Made by a program: the position numbers and the translations under genes. From contig CACXYG010000051.1 in the NCBI GenBank assembly GCA_902771745.1, forward strand, positions 1 to 8,459: a stretch of DNA of 8,459 nt, given 5' to 3'. The first letter of the stretch is position 1. Every line of letters starts with the position of its first letter. The notes under the pieces were generated by a model. The model had not been told where the DNA came from and did no database searches. It was given only the letters and a program-made list of their open reading frames with translations. Source of the DNA: an uncultured Erysipelotrichaceae bacterium. GTDB lineage: Bacteria > Bacillota_I > Bacilli_A > RFN20 > CAG-288. This document shows positions 1 through 5,431 of this stretch, one piece after another.

Positions 1-2
1 TG

Positions 3-206
3 ACTATTGAAAAAAATAAAAAAGAAATAAAAATCGTGTTTAATAACAAAAAGTATTTTGATTTACTTGGTGAAACACTTGGATATGTAGAAACGAAAGA
101 TTATAGCGCTATCGTTGACCTTATTAAGGATGAAAAGGACTTTAATGGAAACTTTAAAGAAGTTGACGATGTCCACGGTCACTGCCGTCAAGAAGCATCC
201 TGGTGA
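3..206 (+). CDS. Possible 3' end of an unrecognised gene (partial at left edge)
   Basis: The frame starting at base 3 is open for 67 codons from the window edge to a TGA at 204-206. Codons up to about base 170 look like those of the neighbouring genes (many GAA, AAA, GAT, ATC). The last residues, around HGHCRQEASW, look less convincing and overlap the start of the NFACT gene in a different frame. I do not recognise the product; it is rich in Lys, Glu and Asp and has no visible motif or membrane segment. It may be the tail of an upstream gene, or the real upstream part of the NFACT gene displaced by a frameshift, although I could not align it to the NFACT N-terminus. Reality as a separate gene is uncertain. 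Confidence 0.3.
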   Translation, partial: TIEKNKKEIKIVFNNKKYFDLLGETLGYVETKDYSAIVDLIKDEKDFNGNFKEVDDVHGHCRQEASW

Positions 207-1515
207 ACGTATCTTAACGATATCTTTAGAAGCCAATCATAACGATATTACCGAGACCAACTCTGGTTATGATCTCATTTTAGAACTCTTCCCCAATCGA
301 CCAAATGTCTATATCATCGCTTATCCTTATGGAAAAATCGTCTCGGTCTATCATGAACATACCGACATTGAAAAAGGTATTTTTGTCACCAGAAATGCCA
401 TCTATCAGTATCCAGAAGAGCGCGGTCTTTTACCAACGGACTTAAAAGAACCAGAGGAAGCAAGACCCTATCTTCCGAATGCGACCTTACGTCGCTTAAA
501 GCATTATGTCCTAGAAGAAGGTCATGATTTGAATGAGACTCTTGTCTCTATGAGAGAGAGTAAAGAGTTATATGTCATCAAGAAAGATATTCTTTCTTTC
601 TCTTTTGATGACCCCAACGCCAAGAAAATCAAAGCGTATCAACTCTATTCCAACTTTGTCGAAGACCAGAAGTCCATCGCCAAATTTGAAAAGGTAAAAG
701 AGTTGATTAAATTAATCGAAAAATCTTTAAAAGTCGCTTCTAAGAAACTTAACAACTTAGAAGATGATTTAAAGACTGCTAAAGAAAAGATGCAGTATAT
801 GGAATACGGTCAGATGATTTATCTCTATCAGGGAGAAATCAAACCGGGTGATACTCTTTTGGAAAGAGATGGCTATAAGATTCCTCTTGATCCAAAAAAG
901 ACCGCACCACAAAACGCCAATGCTTATTTCAAAAAATACCAGAAGGCCAAAGCGGCCCAGGGTATTTTGGCTGACTTGATCATCAAGACAAAGGATGAGA
1001 TTTCTTATTTAGAGAAGAAACTGATGGAAGCGGGTGATGGTACCCCTCGTGACATCATGGAATTGAAGTCAGAATTACTAGAAGAAGGATATATTAAGGA
1101 AAAACAGGGTAGAAATACCGTCTATAAGGTTTCTAAGAAACACCGCTATGATCCTCATTATATTGTCTTAAAAGAAGGCAAGATCGGTTTTGGTATGAAT
1201 GGTCTTCAAAACGAAGAACTTACCTTTAATGTTGCCAAAAAAGAAGATATTTTCTTCCATGTGAAAGATTATCCTGGTGCTCATGTCATCTTATTTGATT
1301 CTAATAATAAGGATATGGTCACTATGGCTTGTGAACTAGCGTTATATCTATCTCATTTAGATAATGGTACGGTCATGATTGCCAAGAGAAAAGACGTGAA
1401 GAAAAATCCAAATAAAATCGGTTTAGTCAACATCTTGAAATATGAGACCTTGGTCATCAAATTTATCAGACCGGAGTCTTTGACTATCTTTAAAAAGGCC
1501 TTAAAAGCAGAATAA
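145..1515 (+). CDS. rqcH: NFACT/RqcH-family ribosome quality control protein, N-terminally short
   Basis: RqcH binds stalled 50S subunits carrying peptidyl-tRNA and recruits tRNA-Ala to add C-terminal alanine tails. Seen here: the later part of the NFACT-N domain (residues 1 to about 165, with ER at 21-22 and a block around ELFPNRPN at 47-54 matching EIMGRHSN of B. subtilis RqcH); charged coiled-coil segments at about 175-297 flanking IPLDPKKTAPQNANAYF; and the NFACT-R domain at about 338-445, with GLQNEELT, a KKEDIFFHVKDYPGAHV block and a PNKIG loop. It has 456 residues against roughly 540-570 for the family, so about 80-90 N-terminal residues are missing. I chose ATG 145 because AAGGA lies 5 nt upstream. 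TTG 115 is also in frame, and a TAG at 88-90 blocks further extension. The missing N-terminus could reflect a frameshift, real truncation or an assembly error. Family assignment is confident; completeness is not. Confidence 0.85.
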   Translation: METLKKLTMSTVTAVKKHPGERILTISLEANHNDITETNSGYDLILELFPNRPNVYIIAYPYGKIVSVYHEHTDIEKGIFVTRNAIYQYPEERGLLPTDLKEPEEARPYLPNATLRRLKHYVLEEGHDLNETLVSMRESKELYVIKKDILSFSFDDPNAKKIKAYQLYSNFVEDQKSIAKFEKVKELIKLIEKSLKVASKKLNNLEDDLKTAKEKMQYMEYGQMIYLYQGEIKPGDTLLERDGYKIPLDPKKTAPQNANAYFKKYQKAKAAQGILADLIIKTKDEISYLEKKLMEAGDGTPRDIMELKSELLEEGYIKEKQGRNTVYKVSKKHRYDPHYIVLKEGKIGFGMNGLQNEELTFNVAKKEDIFFHVKDYPGAHVILFDSNNKDMVTMACELALYLSHLDNGTVMIAKRKDVKKNPNKIGLVNILKYETLVIKFIRPESLTIFKKALKAE

Positions 1516-1600
1516 CGAAAAAAGAAGAAAAATTTTGTGGTTTTTCTTACCGACATATTCTATAATAGGCAAGTATCGAATGAACTTATTCACCTTGTTA

Positions 1601-1629
1601 TTGACATTAGGTTTCTAAAAAGGTATATT
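1601..1629 (+). promoter_or_regulatory. Sigma-A promoter of tRNA-Thr
   Basis: TTGACA (1601-1606), a 17-nt spacer and TATATT (1624-1629) form a near-consensus housekeeping promoter. The predicted start is about base 1636, some 13 nt before the mature tRNA 5' end. A second TATAAT at 1561-1566 has no good -35 box, so it is only a possible tandem promoter. Confidence 0.8.
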
Positions 1630-1648
1630 AATTCACGCGGTAATTTCT

Positions 1649-1722
1649 GCCCCCTTAGTTAAGTGGTATAACGGATCCTTGGTAAGGATCAATTGCTAGT
1701 TCGATTCTGGCTCGGGGCACCA
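1649..1722 (+). tRNA. tRNA-Thr (anticodon GGT)
   Basis: A full cloverleaf can be drawn. The D stem is GTTA/TAAC, with loop AGTGGTA. The anticodon stem is GATCC/GGATC, with loop TTGGTAA and anticodon GGT at 1681-1683, reading ACC and ACU. A 4-nt variable loop follows, then T stem GCTAG/CTGGC with loop TTCGATT. The CCA end is encoded at 1720-1722. G1-C72, C2-G71 and anticodon bases G35 and U36 agree with known threonine identity elements. The acceptor stem pairs at 1-5 with 68-72, but 6-67 (C/C) and 7-66 (T/T) are mismatched, which is unusual for a functional tRNA. No terminator is visible directly after it. Confidence 0.85.
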
Positions 1723-1787
1723 CTCTGTAAAAAATAGTCGTATGAATAGTCGGAACGTCGTGTGCATCAATGATAGGAGGAAACCCT

Positions 1788-2630
1788 ATGAGTTCTTCTG
1801 AACAAAAGAAAAACAAAGCTGGTCGTGCTCATGCTTTAGCTGCGTGGGAATGGTTTAAAGAGGCCGCTTGGTTACAGGTTTTGCTCATTGTTGCTGTTGT
1901 CGTTGGTTTAGTTGTTGCTATTCCATTCGTCGTCCAGTCTGTTGTCAGCGCCTTAAATAATGATGATTCCAGCTTCTATGAAGCTCATAGAATCAACTAC
2001 TCCACTTATGAGAAGTATCTTAATGGTGAAGATGAAAGCTGCAATGGTCTTATCGGTGACGGTAAGGCTGATGGTACTTTCTCTCCATCTTCTGATAAAG
2101 AAGGCTTCGTCGTCATGTTCTACAAGACGAACAGTTCTGATTGCACTTCCATGCAGGGCAGAATTGAAACCTGGTACAACAACTTCAACTCTAAATATTC
2201 CAAGAGTTATGGCGATACCTTAAAGTTCTACGCTGTTCAGTGTGACTGGTACACTCCAGACTCTGAAAAGACTGCTGATAAAGAAGGCGACATCTCTGCT
2301 TATGAAAATGCCTACATCACTTTAGAGCAGCAGCAGGATGTTCAGAATCAGATTGCTGATGTCTATCTCGATCAGGACGATTTACACAAGAGTTCTTCTG
2401 TTGATGAAGCTAGACTTAACGAAAACATCATCACGGATAAGAACGCTCGTACCTTAGATACTCCTCTCTTCTTAACCTTCACTCACGATAATGGTACTAA
2501 GGGTTATACCTATGATGCCAATCTTTCTAAGGTTATCTTCGGTATGGTTGGTTCCTTATCCAACACTTCTGATTCTGATGTTGCTAAGAACATGTTAGAT
2601 GTTTACAACTTCCAGATTCAACTCAGATAA
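1788..2630 (+). CDS. Membrane-anchored protein with a degenerate thioredoxin-like domain
   Basis: I do not recognise a named family. The 280-residue product starts with a polar, Lys-rich cytoplasmic tail, then one strong membrane helix at about 29-56, and an outer domain of about 220 residues. The positively charged start followed by the helix predicts a cytoplasmic N-terminus and a C-terminal domain outside. The part from about 105 on resembles a thioredoxin fold: a hydrophobic strand (GFVVMFYKT, 106-114), then S116-S-D-C119 where CxxC would sit, a helix, a second strand (LKFYAVQCD, 145-153), and later TPLFLTF (225-231) with proline where the cis-proline strand is expected. The first active-site cysteine is replaced by serine, so ordinary disulfide exchange is doubtful. 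Start chosen at ATG 1788 because AGGAGGA lies 6 nt upstream; the earlier in-frame ATG at 1770 lies before that site. It is probably co-transcribed with the tRNA upstream. Confidence 0.8.
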   Translation: MSSSEQKKNKAGRAHALAAWEWFKEAAWLQVLLIVAVVVGLVVAIPFVVQSVVSALNNDDSSFYEAHRINYSTYEKYLNGEDESCNGLIGDGKADGTFSPSSDKEGFVVMFYKTNSSDCTSMQGRIETWYNNFNSKYSKSYGDTLKFYAVQCDWYTPDSEKTADKEGDISAYENAYITLEQQQDVQNQIADVYLDQDDLHKSSSVDEARLNENIITDKNARTLDTPLFLTFTHDNGTKGYTYDANLSKVIFGMVGSLSNTSDSDVAKNMLDVYNFQIQLR

Positions 2631-2639
2631 TATCAAATA

Positions 2640-2659
2640 GGCCACTTCGGTGGCCTTTT
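2640..2659 (+). terminator. Intrinsic terminator with UUCG tetraloop
   Basis: GGCCAC (2640-2645), loop TTCG, GTGGCC (2650-2655), followed by TTTT. The perfect 6-bp GC-rich stem with its very stable tetraloop lies 9 nt after the stop of the thioredoxin-like gene. Confidence 0.9.
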
Positions 2660-2663
2660 CTCA

Positions 2664-2672
2664 TGCTATAAT
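2664..2672 (+). promoter_or_regulatory. Extended -10 promoter of the GNAT gene (leaderless)
   Basis: TGCTATAAT is a perfect extended -10 (TGn plus TATAAT at 2667-2672). The matching -35 position falls inside the preceding terminator and has no good hexamer, which extended -10 promoters tolerate. With the last base of the -10 at position -7, +1 falls on the A of the ATG at 2679, so the mRNA should lack a leader. No Shine-Dalgarno site is present. Confidence 0.7.
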
Positions 2673-2678
2673 TTTTTT

Positions 2679-3227
2679 ATGCGGACCATTGAAACAAAAG
2701 ACGTTATCTTACGTCCTTTTCAAGAGAGTGATGTTGAAGATTTGTTTTCATATGCATCGGTTCCTGGAGTCGGGGAAAACGCGGGTTGGAGACATCACAC
2801 CTCTTTAGAGGAAAGTAAGGCGGTACTCTACAATCACTTCTTGCAAGATGAACTGAGCTTTGCTATTGTTTTCAAAAAGAATCACCATGTCATCGGTTCT
2901 TTTTCTTTGAAGAAGAGAACGAAGATGACCATGGATTTTAAAGACCTGAAAGTGATGGAAATCGGCTATGTTTTGAACAAACGCTACTGGAACCAAGGAA
3001 TTATGAGTAATCTTCTTTCCAAGGCTGTAGAAGCCGTTTTTGAAGATGGTATTGCCGATGTTCTATTGATCTGTTGTCATGATTTAAATTATGGTTCTCA
3101 AAGAGTGGCAGAAAAGAATGGATTTCATAAATATAAGATTGTTCCTGACGTTTATTATGAATCCTTAGATGAAAAGAGAACCATGTTCTATTATTACAAG
3201 GAAAAAGAGGTAGAACACGCTTTATAG
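2679..3227 (+). CDS. GNAT family N-acetyltransferase, RimJ/RimL-like
   Basis: This protein should transfer an acetyl group from acetyl-CoA to an amine; members of this subgroup act on ribosomal protein N-termini, other proteins, or small molecules and antibiotics, and the substrate cannot be read from sequence. The 182 residues fit a single GNAT domain: ILRPF near the start (10-14), the IGSFSLK strand (72-78), motif A as EIGYVLNKRYWNQGIM (94-109) with the acetyl-CoA loop in the form NQGIM, and the late NYGSQRVAEKNGF block (137-149) typical of RimJ/RimL relatives. The start is supported by homology: ILRPF normally sits about ten residues in. It stands alone between a terminator upstream and a convergent operon downstream. 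Confidence 0.88.
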   Translation: MRTIETKDVILRPFQESDVEDLFSYASVPGVGENAGWRHHTSLEESKAVLYNHFLQDELSFAIVFKKNHHVIGSFSLKKRTKMTMDFKDLKVMEIGYVLNKRYWNQGIMSNLLSKAVEAVFEDGIADVLLICCHDLNYGSQRVAEKNGFHKYKIVPDVYYESLDEKRTMFYYYKEKEVEHAL

Positions 3228-3245
3228 GCGTTATCTACCTCTTTT
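3203..3245. terminator. Bidirectional terminator shared by GNAT gene and coaD
   Basis: A 12-bp stem (3203-3214 with 3234-3245), a 2x2 internal mismatch, then 4 bp (3217-3220 with 3228-3231) around a 7-nt loop. The left arm is A-rich at its base and the right arm ends CTCTTTT, so both strands give a stem followed by T residues. The left arm lies within the last codons of the acetyltransferase gene and its TAG stop sits in the loop. coaD ends 6 nt beyond the right arm. Confidence 0.85.
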
Positions 3246-3250
3246 GACAT

Positions 3251-3736
3251 TTACTTACCTTCTTTTTCCTTCATCGCCTGAAAGACAGGTGCAGGAACTA
3301 GTCTTGAGACATCTTCGTGCTGATAGAAGATTTCTTTGATGTTGCTAGAAGAGACGAAGGCTTGATCTTTATGAGCCATCAAATAGACCATATCAATTTC
3401 TGGTTCCAGATACTCGTTGACTTCATGGAGCTGATATTCCGCCTCATAATCAGTGACCGCTCTTAAACCTCTGATCAAGGCCTGAGCACCGAGTTTCTTG
3501 GCTTCCTTTACGACTAGCTTAGAAGTAGATACAACTTCAAAACCATCCATATCTTTAAAGACTTCTTTAGCCATAGCAACTCTTTCTTCAGCAGTAAACA
3601 TGTATCTACCACTTTTGGCGGCGTTATCCGCAACCATGATGATGATTTTATCAAAAATCTTACGCGCTCTTAAAGCGACATCAAGATGACCGTTAGTAAG
3701 TGGGTCAAAGGATCCTGGGTAAACAGCAATTTTCAT
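3251..3736 (-). CDS. coaD: Phosphopantetheine adenylyltransferase (PPAT)
   Basis: CoaD catalyses the fourth step of coenzyme A synthesis in the cytoplasm: ATP plus 4'-phosphopantetheine gives dephospho-CoA and pyrophosphate. At 161 residues it has normal family length. It carries the nucleotidyltransferase signature PGSFDPLTNGHLDV (7-20) with T14-NGH17, the RGLR block (89-92) followed by DYEAEYQ, and the second ATP-binding motif VSSSNIKE (128-135). It is the last gene of the ylbF-rsmD-coaD operon and starts 2 nt after the rsmD stop. Its AGGAGG (forward 3744-3749) sits inside the end of rsmD, 7 nt before the ATG. The rsmD-coaD pairing is common in bacteria. Confidence 0.97.
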   Translation of the reverse strand: MKIAVYPGSFDPLTNGHLDVALRARKIFDKIIIMVADNAAKSGRYMFTAEERVAMAKEVFKDMDGFEVVSTSKLVVKEAKKLGAQALIRGLRAVTDYEAEYQLHEVNEYLEPEIDMVYLMAHKDQAFVSSSNIKEIFYQHEDVSRLVPAPVFQAMKEKEGK

Positions 3737-3738
3737 AA

Positions 3739-4281
3739 TTAATCCTCCTTCGTATAGACCGCCACATGTTTGGCGCCATAACGATATTCCTTCATGCTAT
3801 AGCCTTCAATAGGCTGATTGACCGGCTCTTGTTCGGAGACGATGACCGCACCGGGATTGAACATGTTGCGACTATCCATGTCTTTGATGATATCGGCGTT
3901 GATATTCATTCTGTAGGGTGGGTCAAGGAAGAGTAAGTCTAATTTCAACTCTGCGTTTCTTTTGATGAATACGCGGTAATCGCCACAGAAGAGTTCGTAT
4001 TGCTCTTCAGGTACGTTTAAGGCTTTGACATTGCCTTTCATCAAAAAGAAGGTTCCTCTATCCTTATCTACAAAATAACACTTCTTGGCGCCGCGGGAAA
4101 GAGCTTCTAGTCCCATAGCACCAGAACCAGCGAATAAATCGCAGGCGATGGCGTTTTCCGTCTTGTGAGATAAGACATTGAAGATGGCTTGTCTGACCTT
4201 ATCCATGGTAGGACGGGTGACTTTGCTATTTGGTATTTCTAGATATCTACCTTTGTAGATACCCCCGATAATTCTGATCAT
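3739..4281 (-). CDS. rsmD: 16S rRNA (guanine(966)-N2)-methyltransferase RsmD
   Basis: RsmD uses S-adenosylmethionine to methylate N2 of G966 (E. coli numbering) of 16S rRNA during small-subunit assembly. The 180 residues show the family layout: IGGIYKGR near the start (5-12), TRPTMDKVRQAIFNVL (22-37), the SAM-binding motif I DLFAGSGAMGLEALSRGA (48-65), the acidic VDKD (71-74) for the ribose, and the catalytic DPPY (120-123) typical of N-methyltransferases acting on exocyclic amines. Its ATG overlaps the TGA of the upstream ylbF-like gene by 4 nt (ATGA), implying translational coupling, and coaD follows directly. Confidence 0.97.
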   Translation of the reverse strand: MIRIIGGIYKGRYLEIPNSKVTRPTMDKVRQAIFNVLSHKTENAIACDLFAGSGAMGLEALSRGAKKCYFVDKDRGTFFLMKGNVKALNVPEEQYELFCGDYRVFIKRNAELKLDLLFLDPPYRMNINADIIKDMDSRNMFNPGAVIVSEQEPVNQPIEGYSMKEYRYGAKHVAVYTKED

Positions 4282-4610
4282 AATAGTTTTATTTCCTTTG
4301 TTAGTGCATCGGCTAGATGCGTTAATAGAGAGCGTAAAGTCTGATAAAGAGAAAGATATTCGGCCATTAAAGGGCTAGAACGAAGTTCGTTATCTTTCTT
4401 GTTGAAGGTCACTAGCAGTTCATGTTTCTTATTGGGGTCTTCTTCTTTATCGGCTAGAGCCATATAGGAGTCTCTTTCTTCGGCGAGAAGATTGAGACTT
4501 TCATCCGCATTGATCGTGCGAGAGAGTTCCTTCATACGCTGGTAGAGAGAAGAATTTTTCAAATTCTCGAGGAATTCGAATTCTTCATTTTGAAATTCTG
4601 TTTCAGTCAT
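4278..4610 (-). CDS. ylbF: YlbF/YmcA family RNase Y accessory protein
   Basis: This 110-residue, all-helical, charged protein resembles the YlbF/YmcA (Com_YlbF) family. In B. subtilis, YlbF, YmcA and YaaT form a complex that directs RNase Y to certain transcripts and affects competence, sporulation and biofilm formation. Visible features are the SSLYQRMKELSRTINADESL segment (20-39), a central charged helix and the C-terminal helix EYLSLYQTLRSLLTHLADAL. The family is weakly conserved, so identity rests partly on position: B. subtilis has ylbF-ylbG-ylbH(rsmD)-ylbI(coaD), and the order here is the same without ylbG. It is the first gene of the operon, overlaps rsmD by ATGA, and uses TGA as its stop. 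It has no Shine-Dalgarno site and a predicted 3-nt leader. YmcA is the main alternative within the same family. Confidence 0.78.
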   Translation of the reverse strand: MTETEFQNEEFEFLENLKNSSLYQRMKELSRTINADESLNLLAEERDSYMALADKEEDPNKKHELLVTFNKKDNELRSSPLMAEYLSLYQTLRSLLTHLADALTKEIKLL

Positions 4611-4619
4611 TGCTAAATA

Positions 4620-4648
4620 ATTATAAGTATATTACTTATCAATTTCAA
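4620..4648 (-). promoter_or_regulatory. Sigma-A promoter of the ylbF-rsmD-coaD operon
   Basis: On the minus strand, TTGAAA (4648-4643), a 17-nt spacer and a consensus TATAAT (4625-4620). The predicted start is the G at 4613, only 3 nt before the ATG at 4610. It overlaps the region just upstream of the divergent def promoter. Confidence 0.8.
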
Positions 4649-4654
4649 AAAAAT

Positions 4655-4663
4655 TGCTATAAT
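4655..4663 (+). promoter_or_regulatory. Extended -10 promoter of def
   Basis: TGCTATAAT again, identical to the element before the GNAT gene, with TATAAT at 4658-4663. The -35 region is poor (CTTATC at 4635-4640). The predicted start is the G at 4670, leaving a 5-nt leader before ATG 4675 and no room for a Shine-Dalgarno site. Confidence 0.7.
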
Positions 4664-4674
4664 AGTTTTGCATT

Positions 4675-5223
4675 ATGAAACTATTTAAGATTTACACGGT
4701 TGATGACCCAGTTGTTCATCAGAAGGCCCAAGAGGTCGAATTACCTTTGTCCGACGAACTTCGTCAGACGATTTTGGATTGCGTTGAATACTTAAAGTTA
4801 TCCCAGGATGACGAATATGCTAAGGAACATGATATCCGTCCTGGTGTCGGTATTGCCGCTCCTCAGATTGGTATCTCCAAGAGATTCTTTGCTATTTATC
4901 TCGATGACGGAGATAAACATTATGAGTATGGTCTTGTCAATCCTAAGATTGTCTCCAGTTCCGCTAAGAAGGCTTATTTAACAGCCGGTGAGGGCTGTCT
5001 ATCTGTCCCTAAGGATAAACCAGGCTATGTCTATCGCTACTACAAGATTACGTTAGAAGCGTTTGATGTCGTCTCTAACCAGCAGGTCAAGTTGAGACTT
5101 GTCGGTTATCCAGCAATTGTCTTCCAGCATGAATATGATCATCTTGATGGTGTCTTGTACATCGATAAGATCGATCGTAGAGATCCTTACACGGTTGATC
5201 CAGACGCGATTGCGATTGAATAA
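4675..5223 (+). CDS. def: Peptide deformylase, type 2
   Basis: Def removes the N-formyl group from nascent proteins at the ribosome exit, using an Fe(II) or similar metal ion. All three family motifs are intact: GVGIAAPQ (57-64), EGCLS (106-110) with metal ligand C108, and HEYDH (152-156) with ligands H152 and H156 and catalytic E153. At 182 residues, with the longer segment before motif 1 (about 40-56) and after it, it matches the type 2 enzymes of Gram-positive bacteria. The start is supported because metal-ligand spacing and the initial MKLFKIYTVDDP fit the family. It is monocistronic, with its own promoter and a strong terminator. Def also lies near rnj in B. subtilis. Confidence 0.97.
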   Translation: MKLFKIYTVDDPVVHQKAQEVELPLSDELRQTILDCVEYLKLSQDDEYAKEHDIRPGVGIAAPQIGISKRFFAIYLDDGDKHYEYGLVNPKIVSSSAKKAYLTAGEGCLSVPKDKPGYVYRYYKITLEAFDVVSNQQVKLRLVGYPAIVFQHEYDHLDGVLYIDKIDRRDPYTVDPDAIAIE

Positions 5224-5243
5224 GGCTCATCTAAAAAGTGAAT

Positions 5244-5278
5244 CACCATCACGAAAATATCTATCGTGATGGTGTTTT
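5244..5278 (+). terminator. Intrinsic terminator of def
   Basis: A perfect 11-bp stem, CACCATCACGA (5244-5254) with TCGTGATGGTG (5264-5274), a 9-nt loop, then TTTT. It begins 20 nt after the def stop codon. Confidence 0.93.
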
Positions 5279-5325
5279 ATTTGTGTCTTTATCTAAAGAT
5301 AAAAGCGTTTTCTAAGCATAAGATA

Positions 5326-5355
5326 TTGCCTAAGGCATGCTTGCTAGGGTAAAAT
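5326..5355 (+). promoter_or_regulatory. Probable promoter of rnj-maf
   Basis: TTGCCT (5326-5331), an 18-nt spacer and TAAAAT (5350-5355) give a fair sigma-A promoter with predicted start near 5362 and a 70-nt leader. An imperfect inverted repeat surrounds the -35 box: AAGCAT (5314-5319) with ATGCTT (5337-5342), and inside it GCC-TAA-GGC (5328-5336). This could be an operator or chance. Confidence 0.6.
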
Positions 5356-5388
5356 AAACAAAATTGAAGTTTCTCTATTTAGGATTTT

Positions 5389-5406
5389 ACGCATTTTTGC
5401 GTTTTT
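5389..5406 (+). promoter_or_regulatory. Terminator-like hairpin in the rnj leader
   Basis: ACGCA (5389-5393), loop TTTT, TGCGT (5398-5402), followed by TTTT, about 28 nt after the predicted transcript start and 25 nt before the rnj ATG. The stem is short (5 bp), so it may be a weak attenuator, a processing or stability element, or nothing. The Shine-Dalgarno GAGGT (5419-5423) lies just downstream, 8 nt before the ATG. Confidence 0.45.
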
Positions 5407-5431
5407 ATAAGATTTTTTGAGGTAATACTAT

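Noticed and set aside
1525..1548. AAGAAAAA...TTTTTCTT hairpin after the NFACT gene as a terminator
   Set aside because: The stem is almost entirely A-T with an 8-nt loop and no clear T run after it; too weak to call.
1353..1556. Minus-strand open frame of 67 codons at the end of the NFACT gene
   Set aside because: It is antisense to conserved NFACT-R coding sequence and begins with a run of phenylalanines produced by an A-rich stretch; it is a shadow frame.
1580..1618. Twelve-codon ORF (MNLFTLLLTLGF) after a TATAAT box as a leader peptide
   Set aside because: It overlaps the tRNA promoter -35 box, has no Shine-Dalgarno site and precedes a tRNA, where attenuation by a peptide makes little sense; chance is likely.
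4278..4281. Mycoplasma-type code with TGA as tryptophan
   Set aside because: TGA ends the ylbF-like gene in an ATGA overlap and TGG is used for Trp throughout, so the standard bacterial code applies.
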